Below are positions 47,348 through 56,117 of a DNA stretch of 64,000 bases, piece after piece. Within the stretch, counting starts at the first letter, position 1. Every line of letters begins with the position of its first letter. The notes under the pieces are model-generated. The model ran no database searches, was not told the origin of the DNA, and saw nothing but the letters and a program-made list of their open reading frames with translations. The stretch is from Ignavibacteriota bacterium (GTDB lineage: Bacteria > Bacteroidota > Ignavibacteria > Tepidaquicellales > Tepidaquicellaceae), in NCBI GenBank assembly GCA_016218085.1, contig JACREY010000012.1:434001-498000 (forward strand). Direction: 5' to 3'. The position numbers and the translations under genes are program-made.

Positions 47348-50300
47348 TTATTTAATTAACACCATACGTTTTATATCTGTAAATCCATTACATTCAAGTT
47401 TGTAGAAATAAACACCGCTTGAAAGTTCGGTTCCGTTGAAATCAACAGAATATTTTCCCGGTGCCTTAACTTCATTCACGAGTGTTTTTACTTCTCTTCC
47501 GAGAATGTCGAATACCTTCATTGTAACAAGTCCCTGTTTCGTAATATCAAAATCGATTCTCGATACGGGGTTGAAAGGATTAGGATAGTTCTGGGAAAGA
47601 GCATATTTAGTCGGAACGTTTCCTGCAGTGTTCTGAGTATTGGTAACGCTTGACATTACAATCGAAATATTCGGCCTGTTTGTCTGCGAGGCGCCGCTTG
47701 TCATTGTGCATCCGGTGCTGTTATCGGTGTAATAACCCCAGGTCTTGGATGCATTGGAAGTAGCATTAACAGGTGAATATGAAGTATATGAAGTATTATC
47801 ATAACAGATTTCTAACATCAGGTTGCTTATGCCATCCCAGTAGAATGGTGTGGTAAGGTCAACATACTGCCAGCCGGTTCCGGGCACTGTATAGGTTCCG
47901 CTGTAGCAGGTAATCCAGTTCGAAGTTACCCATCCTGTAATGGATGTTGCAGTTGTGTTTTGCATCCTGATAGTGTATCCGTTCATTGCCTGCGTGCTGT
48001 TGCTGATAACGTTGAATCCGATTCTTGTTATATTTGCCGCTGCATTCGGAGCAGTGACCACCATTTCAGAGGCAAGGTAAAGCATCTGTGTCCTTCCGTC
48101 CATCCAGTAAGTGGTAAAAGGATAGTTGGATGAAAGCGTTCCTGTTCCGATGTTGATTGTAACCTGGTTGATGATATTGAACTGATTAAGTGCTGTCGAG
48201 TCTGTATTATGAGCTGTCGAGTTATCTCTTGCAAAAACCCTGTAATAAATTACATCTCCGAAATTAACATCATTCTGCACTGAATTAAACAAAGCTGAAT
48301 AAACACTTCCCGAAGTATTTAGCAATTTGAAATGCTTTATTCCTGTAGATGTTGAATTTTTATACCATCTTACCCATACGGAGTCTATGCCGATATTATC
48401 CGTAACCGATGCGGAAACAGATGCCGGCCAGGTTACTTTCGGCTGGTTCGGGAGCGGTGTGTGGGTGATAACCGGCTTCACTGTATCAGAACTTGCCGTG
48501 AATGAATAATAATTTGCAGGCGCGCCACCGGGTGCCGTGCCGACCAATCCCGCATTATCTTTGGTTTTAATATAATACCTGTAGTTTGCCGCAAGTCCGT
48601 TTCCGGGAATGTTTGCAGTGTAATTATTTCCTGTAGTATTTGTCATTACTATACTGTCTGTGAAAGATGTTCCTCTTGTCCAGAATAGTTTTGTCTGTCC
48701 TGCTGTTATAGGCTGTCCAGCGGGAGTAATCGTGCAGTTGACGACATATGGTCCTGCCAGGTTTTCCGTGTTTGTAAGCGGATTATGTGCGATAGCCGGT
48801 CCGTATGTTTCCATATAGATGGACGGGTCGCCCATGCAGTTGTACATTTCAAGATACCTGCGCATTGTAGGTGTTATGCTTCCGAAATGCTGTACCGTTA
48901 AATATTTTCCAAGTACGAACGAAGGTGAAGTTTTAGTCAGGTGCTCGACAAACATTGCTCTGAAAATTCTTCTTTGAAGAATATCATCTTCAGTCCAGTA
49001 TGAGTTTACGGATGAACCCCAGTAAACCACGCCGCCTTTTTGTCCCCTGACCCAGGTTTCAGAGAAGCACTCTGTTGAAAGGTGATAGCTTCCTGTTACG
49101 CAGGCAAAAGAATATACGTAGGGGAATACTGTATTTGTCAGAGCGTTCACCTGGCTCTGGTTAAGCGGAGGACCGTCTGCCCAGGATGTTTCCGAGCCGT
49201 GTCCCGAATATATTGCAAATGTCTGGTTTGCATTTAATGCCGCGATTAGCTGTGCGGTTGTGGCACCGTATGTATGCGTATAAAGCTTAATGTTAGTATG
49301 AGGTGGTGACACAAAGAAGCTGTCTATGCAGAAATTATGCGTTCCTTCCGTAATCGCCCAGTTATCCGTTGATGCGCAGAAAATATTCTTTTTTGGAAGT
49401 CCGTTTATAGCATTTTCCATATAGAGCGTTTTCGTAATCATATTTGAAAGCTGTGTTGTATTCTGAATAGGGAATCTTCCGAGGAATACGTCTGCATACG
49501 GGTCTGTTCCGTCGAGCATCGAATAGTTCAAATCCGTATGTGGCGTGCCTTCACCTATACCTATCCAGTCCGGTATGACATCGACGTCGCCTACGAGAAG
49601 AACAAATTCAGGTCTTGTAGCAACGTTATCATATTGTGTCTGTATATAAGCTTTTATTGCAGTGTTTGTTGTTCCTGTCACACCTGTATTTACCACTGAT
49701 ACTATATATCCAAGTCCTGTTTTTTCCGTTACGAGCGGGGTTAATCCTGATTCATAAGCAGGAGCGGTGATAATCAGATACCTGCCGGTTCCAAGTGCTC
49801 TTGACGGGGTATAATTTACAAACATTGCATTGAAATAATCATTAAAGTTACCTGTAGGAGCAAACCGTAAAGCCGGTTCATTTTTCAGTTCTATTCTGAA
49901 ACTACCGTTTTTGGTAACTTTAAGCTGGTTTGTAGAAGGATTGTAGGCAAACGGACAAACCGTAACCATTACGCCTTTTACACCTGCGATTATAAACGGC
50001 TCTGATACTTTTACAAAAGGTCCGTTGAAATTTCCGTTTGATTGGTAATATTTAGAATCTATTGTAAAAGGTCTGTCATCCATTCTCAGGTTTTTTGGCC
50101 AGGGTTGCTGTACCGGATAAATCTTGCTTTCCAGTATCCTTAAATCCTGAATCTGGTTTAGAACATTTATTACAGGTGACTGCTCATCATAAGCAATCAT
50201 TAAGCTGAACGTAATCTGCGGAAGATTCGGTTGTCCTACTTCCGAAGACACTCCGTATTCCGGAATTTGCAGATTGAAATAATTGCTTCCGTCTGCAAGT

Positions 50301-50461
50301 ACATTTTTCGTATAATATTCAGGCAGAACAAAATCTACCTTGTAACCATTGTTTTCTTTTGTAAGATTGATTCCTTTTGGCTGTTCTTTCGCAAAGTTAA
50401 AAGTCGTTACACAAACAAACAGCAAAAAGGTAAGAAATGCTTTTGTAAATAAATTTTTCAT
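47348..50461 (-). CDS. gingipain-like C25 cysteine peptidase with T9SS sorting domain, second copy
   Basis: A 1037-aa secreted protease with signal peptide 'MKNLFTKAFLTFLLFVCVTT'. A propeptide-like region leads to the peptidase domain (about 225-560), with 'EFVLLVGDVDVIPDWIG', catalytic His421 in 'AIYSGHGSETSW' and catalytic Cys454 in 'VYSFACVTGSYH'. Two Ig-like domains and a T9SS domain ('LSQNYPNPFNPVSRI' to 'DIKRMVLIK') complete it. The peptidase domain is clearly diverged from that of the gene at 40264, but the C-terminal 480 or so residues are close to identical between the two, including long stretches of DNA. Substrate specificity is unknown. Terminators follow both genes. Confidence 0.92.
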   Translation of the reverse strand: MKNLFTKAFLTFLLFVCVTTFNFAKEQPKGINLTKENNGYKVDFVLPEYYTKNVLADGSNYFNLQIPEYGVSSEVGQPNLPQITFSLMIAYDEQSPVINVLNQIQDLRILESKIYPVQQPWPKNLRMDDRPFTIDSKYYQSNGNFNGPFVKVSEPFIIAGVKGVMVTVCPFAYNPSTNQLKVTKNGSFRIELKNEPALRFAPTGNFNDYFNAMFVNYTPSRALGTGRYLIITAPAYESGLTPLVTEKTGLGYIVSVVNTGVTGTTNTAIKAYIQTQYDNVATRPEFVLLVGDVDVIPDWIGIGEGTPHTDLNYSMLDGTDPYADVFLGRFPIQNTTQLSNMITKTLYMENAINGLPKKNIFCASTDNWAITEGTHNFCIDSFFVSPPHTNIKLYTHTYGATTAQLIAALNANQTFAIYSGHGSETSWADGPPLNQSQVNALTNTVFPYVYSFACVTGSYHLSTECFSETWVRGQKGGVVYWGSSVNSYWTEDDILQRRIFRAMFVEHLTKTSPSFVLGKYLTVQHFGSITPTMRRYLEMYNCMGDPSIYMETYGPAIAHNPLTNTENLAGPYVVNCTITPAGQPITAGQTKLFWTRGTSFTDSIVMTNTTGNNYTANIPGNGLAANYRYYIKTKDNAGLVGTAPGGAPANYYSFTASSDTVKPVITHTPLPNQPKVTWPASVSASVTDNIGIDSVWVRWYKNSTSTGIKHFKLLNTSGSVYSALFNSVQNDVNFGDVIYYRVFARDNSTAHNTDSTALNQFNIINQVTINIGTGTLSSNYPFTTYWMDGRTQMLYLASEMVVTAPNAAANITRIGFNVISNSTQAMNGYTIRMQNTTATSITGWVTSNWITCYSGTYTVPGTGWQYVDLTTPFYWDGISNLMLEICYDNTSYTSYSPVNATSNASKTWGYYTDNSTGCTMTSGASQTNRPNISIVMSSVTNTQNTAGNVPTKYALSQNYPNPFNPVSRIDFDITKQGLVTMKVFDILGREVKTLVNEVKAPGKYSVDFNGTELSSGVYFYKLECNGFTDIKRMVLIK

Positions 50462-50570
50462 AAAAAAGAGTGAGGTTAAATTTTGTATATATTAATCAAT
50501 TTAGATAATGTTTTTTATAAAAAGAAGGAAAAAATTCGTTATAAATTTAATAAAAATCATTAAATAAACA

Positions 50571-50605
50571 ACAAAAAAACCCCTGTTTTTTAATTAAGCA
50601 GGGGC
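50571..50605 (-). terminator. Rho-independent terminator
   Basis: CCCCTG (50580-50585) pairs with CAGGGG (50599-50604); seven T's follow on the minus strand. It ends the T9SS gene that stops at 50628. Confidence 0.85.
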
Positions 50606-50627
50606 TTTTTTACTCTCAGTTCAAGAC

Positions 50628-52926
50628 TTATTTAATCAGTACCATTCTTTTTATATCTGTGAACCCGTTTATTTCCATTCTGTAGAAATAAATACCGCTT
50701 GCGAGATTGGAACCGTTGAATTCGACAAGATAATTGCCGGGATTTTTTATTTCGTTTACAAGTGATTTTATTTCTCTTCCGAGAATGTCGAATATCTTGA
50801 TTTTTACCAGACCTTTTTTTTCAACCGAGTAATTGATTTTTGTTATTGGATTAAAGGGATTAGGATAATTTTGATTCAACCTGTTTTTGTAGCTTATGTT
50901 ACTGTTACCTTTTTTTATAAGTGGCTTGCTCATTTTAATCGGCTTTGAATCACTTAAATAATTACCGATTCTTCCGTTAACTTCGATGACATAGTCTCTA
51001 ATCATATCATATCCACTGATTATATCTGAAAATTTTAAAACCAGCCAGCTATAGGGACTAATGATGCTATAAAGACTATCAACGGAATAAACATTTAGTA
51101 TCTCATCTATTTGTGATGTATTTAGAGCTTCGATTAATGGTAATTCAGTGACTATAAAGTTGGAATAATCTAATCCTGCAAGAGCAATATATCTAATTTC
51201 ATTATCTCTGTAATAATCAATACTAACACTGTTTATTGAAGGGATTCCATCATTTGCGAAAACCGGTATAGCAGTAATTGATTTATTTTCTCTTCTCGAA
51301 AAACTTGCTGTAAATGATTCGCTACCTAAATCAGCGCTTAAAAATCCATCAAGGTTTTTATTGCTGGATGCATATCTTGAATTTAATAAGGTAATTATTC
51401 CAATATTTCCGAAGTTACTACCGTTAAATTCAGAGTAAACATAATCAAGCGAATCATTGCCGACTATAGATTTCGGTGGGAAATGATATTGAATATTTTC
51501 TGTAATATCATCGCCGTTTAAACTTGCTTGTTTAACCGAAAGCACAGATGAGCTGTCAAAAATTGCTATCTGGTTATCTTCCGTAACACATAACTTTGTA
51601 CCGAACGGATGGTCAACTGCATAGAGTTTGATGGAATTTAGGAATGAGGTATCAAGACCTTTTTCCATTAAGCTCAATGTGATTATTGAATTGTGTATAC
51701 CCGGGGAACAGTTTAATACATATTTATCTGTAATATCGATTCCAAGGTTTTCGGGAAATTTTGATTTATGCAAAATATTGTTGTCTTCCTGGTAAACCGA
51801 ATCATTGTCTATAACATATAACCATGGACAACCGCCATTTGTCGAGGCTTTAGACGGACAGAAATGTTTTGTGTCGAAACTGTTGTTTATACCCCATACT
51901 CTACAATAAACTGAAAAAACATTTCCACTCTTGCTTGATTTTTCACAATAATCTGATGCGTAAGTTATTGTGACTTTTCCCTGTGAAGGAGTATTGCATG
52001 AAACAGTAACATTTGCCGGCTTATTTTCATACCACCATTCATAATTAAAAGGTGGTGTACCTTGTGAAAGGTTGACCTGGAATACGCCTGTGTTACCATT
52101 TATTACTGGTGGATTAGGTGTAAATTCAGAAATGATTGGTGGAACATTTGTTACAAGTTTATATACCATTTCAGCTTCATCTGGTGAACATGGTAACCAC
52201 ATGTCAGGAACTTCAAGATGAAAAACATATGTATGTAACATAAATGAAGTGGATGATTCATTAGTTTTAGATATCCACATGTACTGTTGATTTGGATTTG
52301 AACCAGAAAATCCATTTGAATAGTTTGGGTATAGAACAACAGATTGATTTGATGTTTTACTTATCGTTTTAGATATTTTATATACGTGTGCATTATTATA
52401 TGGTCCAGAAGGAACACCACATGGGTTTCCCTGAATAAATGCATAATTATGTGTTCCCTTATCTTCAATAGTAGCACCATTATAAGTATTTGCTGCTTGA
52501 AGACCGCTACTGCAAATATCGCTAATATAATAACCAGTAAAGTGTGAATGTTCACAAATTACATCATTCGGATCTTCCAAAGTATGAGCATAAATTACAA
52601 ATGTAGCAGGTTGATTCAAACATGGACCATTTTGATTACTAATAGTACAATTAGCATATACATCATCATTAGCATTTGCAGTGCCTGTGTAAACAACATG
52701 TGTTATACCATTTTGAAGAAATTGAATTTAATATGCGCATGGTTTATTATCCCATTGCCTGATAATCTTGAAATGACTTTGAAAAGTGTAAGGTACTGAA
52801 TGCATTACTATTGGTGTAGGCATTTCATTTCCACAACCGTTTGGGTAGTAAATGCTTATGGAAAAGGAATAAAGATAAATTGGAAAGAAACAAAAGAAAT
52901 AGAATTGAATTCATTATTTTTTTCAT
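50628..52926 (-). pseudogene. T9SS-sorted secreted protein, disrupted by a frameshift and a stop codon
   Basis: The intact frame 50628-52619 encodes 663 residues ending in a normal T9SS domain ('LNQNYPNPFNPITKI' to 'DIKRMVLIK'), but it lacks a signal peptide. Reading upstream in the same frame gives coherent protein ('TGTANANDDVYANCTISNQN', 'ISIYYPNGCGNEMPTPIVMH') interrupted by TAA at 52728-52730. The missing signal peptide ('MKKIMNSILFLLFLSNLSLF') starts at ATG 52926 but is one base out of frame; removing one T from the TTTT run near 52864-52867 restores it. So two lesions lie in the 5' part. It may be a decaying gene, a phase-variable gene at the T run, or a sequence error. The cargo function is unknown. 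Confidence 0.7.
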
Positions 52927-52958
52927 AATCTGTAATTATTAATTTAATTATAAGTTTA

Positions 52959-53597
52959 TTATAAATTTAAACCAAAACCAAGAACTAATGATATTTTTTC
53001 AGATTTTCTTTTATTAAATTCAAAAAGATCACTGGATCTGAAAGAATAATTAATCTCTAGTTTTAAATAGAATGGGTTTCTTAATTCTATATATTTGCCG
53101 ATTGAAAAAACACGAAATGCATTATATGCACCTCCTAATTTAATACCAAAATAAAAATATTTTTTATAATGGAAGTTATAAAATAGTGTATACCAATTGA
53201 TAGTTTCTAATGCAAATAAATCGTTGATATTTGAAAATGTTATTAATGTATCAGGATATCCTTGACTTGTTGAAGGACCTATAATAAACCGTTTTGGATA
53301 AGTAAAATCACTTTTTCCGATTGAAAGTCCGATTTCATGAAAGTCATTAAGCAAGTAGCTTATATTATATTCTAAATAATTAATACTCCATTTTTGACCC
53401 TTTTCATATACATCTTTAAAATAATCACGAGCCCATATATTTTTATCAATATGATATATTAGCCCACCATTAACCGATAATTTCCACCTGCTTTCATTGT
53501 CAATATTCTTTTGTGTGTATGAAATCGAAGAAAATAAAGTAAAAATAACGAAAAACAAAGAAACTATTTTTTTTGTTTTAAATGGTATCTGTTTCAT
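52959..53597 (-). CDS. secreted outer membrane barrel-like protein
   Basis: A 212-aa protein with signal peptide 'TKKIVSLFFVIFTLFSSISY'. The mature part has Tyr/Phe-rich alternating strands ('LYNFHYKKYFYFGIKLGGAY') and ends 'KISLVLGFGLNL', as expected for a small outer membrane barrel. It has no recognised family. It lies 32 bases upstream of the broken T9SS gene on the same strand and may be its partner. The base composition is more A/T-rich than that of its neighbours. Confidence 0.55.
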   Translation of the reverse strand: MKQIPFKTKKIVSLFFVIFTLFSSISYTQKNIDNESRWKLSVNGGLIYHIDKNIWARDYFKDVYEKGQKWSINYLEYNISYLLNDFHEIGLSIGKSDFTYPKRFIIGPSTSQGYPDTLITFSNINDLFALETINWYTLFYNFHYKKYFYFGIKLGGAYNAFRVFSIGKYIELRNPFYLKLEINYSFRSSDLFEFNKRKSEKISLVLGFGLNL

Positions 53598-53992
53598 TAT
53601 TTGAAAGATTTTTTATAAAAGTATTTTAATCTCTAAAAATTTCATATCTCAACTCAAATGAACTTCAGCGGAGAATTAAAAAATTCGAAAATTGAAAATA
53701 CAACTTTATTGAATAATTTCTTTAATCTCATTCGTATTTAGTATGATTGAATTTTGACTTCCTCTATACAAAAATACTATATATCTCTTTTATTGACAAA
53801 GACAAGATATTGAATTTGTCGCTAAAAACACGAAGTAGAAATTCGGATTATCCAGCATAAAAGATGTTTTTTCGAAGAAAAACACTGTTTTCCCGGAAAC
53901 AACAAGAGTGGTTTTGACACTTAAAAAGAGGCAAAAAAAACCCATAGATTTTATTAATCTATGGGTTTAAAAATGCGGGAAATGAATTGTTT
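53598..53992. other. 395-base gene-free stretch
   Basis: A/T-rich spacer between the barrel gene (start 53597) and the NuoE-like gene (stop 53993). It holds the strong terminator of the latter at 53938-53968 and must hold the promoter for the barrel/T9SS pair. No ORF, RNA gene or repeat was recognised in the remaining 330 bases. Confidence 0.55.
53932..53968 (-). terminator. strong Rho-independent terminator
   Basis: A perfect 13-bp stem AAACCCATAGATT (53938-53950) / AATCTATGGGTTT (53956-53968) with a 5-base loop. Eight T's follow on the minus strand. It ends the NuoE-like gene that stops at 53993. Confidence 0.9.
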
Positions 53993-54463
53993 CTATATTT
54001 CTTTCAGTATCTTTACAGCTTTTTCCGGAGTAAGTTTAGTGTATATCTTATCATTTACCATCATAGCGGGACCCTGGTCGCACATTCCGAGGCAGTTAGT
54101 ATATTCGAATGTAATTTTCTTGTCTTTTGTGGTTTCTCCGATGTTGATTTTGAGTTCTCTTTTAATCGCTTTTTCCACTTCTTCTTTTCCCGATATGTCG
54201 CATACAATTGTTCTGCAGAGGCGGACTATATTTTTTCCCTGCGGTACGCAGTGGAGGAAAGAATAAAATGAAATAACGCTGAAAACTTCGACAGGATGTA
54301 TATCCAGCATTCTGGCAACTTCCTGCTGGGCAAAATCTGAAATGTATTTATGTTCTCTCTGTATTGCCTGAAGAATCGGCATCAGTGCCGAACGGTCTTT
54401 TCCGTGTTTCTCGACCAATGCTTCTATTTCTTCCGTTAATGAATTTTTTTCTAATACTAACAT
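53993..54463 (-). CDS. NuoE-like [2Fe-2S] thioredoxin-fold protein of the hydrogenase locus
   Basis: A 156-aa protein of the 24-kDa NADH dehydrogenase subunit family. Residues about 25-70 form the helical bundle ('LQAIQREHKYISDFAQQEV'). The thioredoxin-like domain carries four [2Fe-2S] cysteines: Cys83 and Cys88 in 'RLCRTIVC', Cys124 and Cys128 in 'NCLGMC'. It resembles HydC, encoded at 55641 on the other strand, but is clearly a different copy. No other complex I genes are nearby, so it is taken as an accessory electron-transfer or alternative subunit of the hydrogenase. It lies 11 bases downstream of a receiver gene. Confidence 0.88.
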   Translation of the reverse strand: MLVLEKNSLTEEIEALVEKHGKDRSALMPILQAIQREHKYISDFAQQEVARMLDIHPVEVFSVISFYSFLHCVPQGKNIVRLCRTIVCDISGKEEVEKAIKRELKINIGETTKDKKITFEYTNCLGMCDQGPAMMVNDKIYTKLTPEKAVKILKEI

Positions 54464-54474
54464 AAGTCCTTATA

Positions 54475-54843
54475 TTATTTTTTTAAAAGTGCTTCTACTT
54501 TTTGAATTAAAAGGTCGGGTGTGATTGGTTTTTCGACGAAATCGTCTACGGGCACCATATCGCTTTTCCCGAAATCCATACCGACAGTTTTTGAAACCGA
54601 AGTGTACATCAGGATTGGAGTCTTGATGTTGTCTCTTCTGAACTTCTGAGCCAGGAAGAAACCGTCGTCGGGTTCATCCATCATTACGTCGAGGATTATT
54701 AAGTTAGGTTTGTTGTTTACTACTAATTCGTATCCGTCTTTCGGATTGCTTGCTACGATAACCTCGTATCCTTTTGCGGTTAATACCAATGTACTAGCTT
54801 CTCGGATATCAGGATCATCATCGATTACTGCTATTAAAGCCAT
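54475..54843 (-). CDS. single-domain response regulator (receiver)
   Basis: A 122-aa stand-alone CheY-like receiver. The acidic pocket is 'AVIDDDPD', the phosphorylation site is Asp52 in 'IILDVMMDEPDDGF', the switch Thr is in 'LMYTSV' and the conserved Lys is in 'FVEKPI' (Lys105). There is no DNA-binding domain. The 'LDxxMxExDxGF' wording is shared with the receiver at 61919, so both belong to one small subgroup tied to this locus. It is likely to be phosphorylated by the hydrogenase-linked kinases encoded on the other strand; this is inferred from position. Confidence 0.92.
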   Translation of the reverse strand: MALIAVIDDDPDIREASTLVLTAKGYEVIVASNPKDGYELVVNNKPNLIILDVMMDEPDDGFFLAQKFRRDNIKTPILMYTSVSKTVGMDFGKSDMVPVDDFVEKPITPDLLIQKVEALLKK

Positions 54844-54995
54844 AAAATTCCTCCGGTGATATGTTTATTTTTTGAATAGATATAATGAAATTTAGCAAAA
54901 AAAATGGTGCTTTTCTATTCAAAAAAAAATCCCTATACGAAATAATTCTTTTTACATTGAAAGAGAGGTTTATAACAGGTAATTTTGTATAACAA

Positions 54996-55013
54996 TTCAA
55001 GATACACCTTGAA
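54996..55013. promoter_or_regulatory. palindrome TTCAAG-N6-CTTGAA in divergent promoter region
   Basis: A perfect 6-bp inverted repeat with a 6-base spacer in the 245-base space between the receiver (minus strand, start 54843) and the TM1266-type gene (plus strand, start 55089). It is in a good place to control both arms of the hydrogen locus. It does not match the Rex or FNR consensus. The binding protein is unknown. Confidence 0.4.
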
Positions 55014-55088
55014 ATGAAAATCAAAAAACACTTTCCTGATTTGAAAAAAGTTATTTTAAAAATATAATAATTATGGAGATTTTCCACC

Positions 55089-55346
55089 ATGAATAAGACT
55101 GTATTAATCATTTTGGTAGGCAATAGAAAAGATTCAGCCGTTAAGGTTCAGCAGGTTCTGACTGCCTGGGGATGTCTTATCAAAACAAGACTTGGAATTC
55201 ACGACGGAGTGCTCGATAACTGCTCCGACCACGGATTGATTATCCTTGAACTTTACGGCTCAAAAGAGCAGAAAGACGAGCTTGCAAGAAAGGTGAGTTT
55301 AATCGAGGGAGTTTCGTCAAAAGTTGTGGATTTGACTATAGATTAG
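55089..55346 (+). CDS. TM1266-family putative regulator of the [FeFe]-hydrogenase system
   Basis: An 85-aa ACT/ferredoxin-like fold protein. 'TVLIILVGNRKDSAVKVQQV' and the ending 'VSLIEGVSSKVVDLTID' match the TM1266 family found beside [FeFe]-hydrogenase structural and maturation genes, where a regulatory role is proposed but not proven. A GGAG at 55075-55078 gives a 10-base spacing to the ATG. It is the first gene of the plus-strand hydrogen arm, separated from hydC by the 25-copy tandem array. Confidence 0.85.
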   Translation: MNKTVLIILVGNRKDSAVKVQQVLTAWGCLIKTRLGIHDGVLDNCSDHGLIILELYGSKEQKDELARKVSLIEGVSSKVVDLTID

Positions 55347-55348
55347 AA

Positions 55349-55573
55349 GATTCATAAGATTCATAAGATTTGTAAGATTCGTAAGATTTGTAAGATTCGT
55401 AAGATTTGTAAGATTCATAAGATTTGTAAGATTCATAAGATTTGTAAGATTTGTAAGATTTGTAAGATTTGTAAGATTCATAAGATTCATAAGATTCATA
55501 AGATTCGTAAGATTTGTAAGATTCATAAGATTTGTAAGATTTGTAAGATTTGTAAGATTCATAAGATTTGTAA
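55349..55573. repeat. 9-bp tandem array, 25 units
   Basis: Twenty-five head-to-tail 9-base units with three main variants, GATTTGTAA, GATTCATAA and GATTCGTAA, covering 225 bases between the TM1266-type gene and hydC. Variation is confined to positions 5, 6 and 7. The same unit family occurs at 43526. The array is too regular for chance and has no spacers, so it is not a CRISPR. Its length should differ between strains. Confidence 0.95.
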
Positions 55574-55640
55574 GATTAAGAGCGAGGATATAAAAGACAA
55601 AAGACAATTCAACAGTTTTAAAAAATTAATACAAGTTAAG

Positions 55641-56096
55641 ATGCATAAACAAATTTTTGAAAAGTATCCGCCAAAAGACAAGAGCGTTTTGATAGCAATT
55701 TTGCAGGATGTTCAGAATCACTTCGGTTACCTGCCTGAAACAGAGCTTCAGGAGGTGGCGGATTTTGTAGGATTACCGCTTAGCAGGGTTTATGGAGTAG
55801 CGACATTTTACAACCAGTTCAGACTGACCCCTCTTGGGGAAAATGTTATAAGGGTGTGCCGCGGCACTGCCTGCCATGTAAGTAATTCAGCAAATATTTT
55901 ATTTAACCTTGAATCCGCCCTTAACGTGAAAGCCGGGCAGACAACAAGGGATAAGAAATTCACGCTTGAAACCGTAGCGTGCATTGGGGCTTGCAGTATA
56001 GCGCCTGTAATTACGGTTAATGAAGATTACTTCGGAAAAGTTGCTGTTAAGGAAATTCCGAACATATTAAAGAAATATTCAACTCCAAAAAAATAA
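55641..56096 (+). CDS. hydC: [FeFe]-hydrogenase subunit C (NuoE-like)
   Basis: A 151-aa NuoE-family protein. After the helical N-terminal part ('LQDVQNHFGYLPETELQEVA') comes a thioredoxin-like [2Fe-2S] domain with Cys73 and Cys78 ('RVCRGTAC') and Cys114 and Cys118 ('ACIGAC'). In trimeric electron-bifurcating hydrogenases this subunit completes the HydB flavin module. It is 21 bases upstream of hydB. No ribosome site is obvious; AAGTTAAG precedes the ATG. It starts 67 bases after the tandem array. Confidence 0.93.
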   Translation: MHKQIFEKYPPKDKSVLIAILQDVQNHFGYLPETELQEVADFVGLPLSRVYGVATFYNQFRLTPLGENVIRVCRGTACHVSNSANILFNLESALNVKAGQTTRDKKFTLETVACIGACSIAPVITVNEDYFGKVAVKEIPNILKKYSTPKK

Positions 56097-56117
56097 ATTT
56101 TAGTAAAGAGGTTTTAA

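Noticed and set aside
53752-53830. TTGACT/TTGACAA stretches as sigma-70 promoters
   Set aside because: Bacteroidota-type promoters differ from the TTGACA/TATAAT model and no matching -7 element was clear, so no promoter is called.
54818-55123. 101-codon minus-strand frame across the divergent promoter region
   Set aside because: It overlaps the start regions of both arms, is rich in Phe/Ile/Lys as expected from A/T-rich noncoding DNA, and has no homology that I recognise.
55349-55573. Possible CRISPR array next to the hydrogenase genes
   Set aside because: Same reason: contiguous 9-base units without spacers.
55317-55607. Minus-strand frame of 96 codons repeating Met-Asn-Leu-Thr-Asn-Leu
   Set aside because: It is only the translation of the 9-bp tandem array; unit length divisible by three keeps the frame open. 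No start signal or non-repeat protein is seen.
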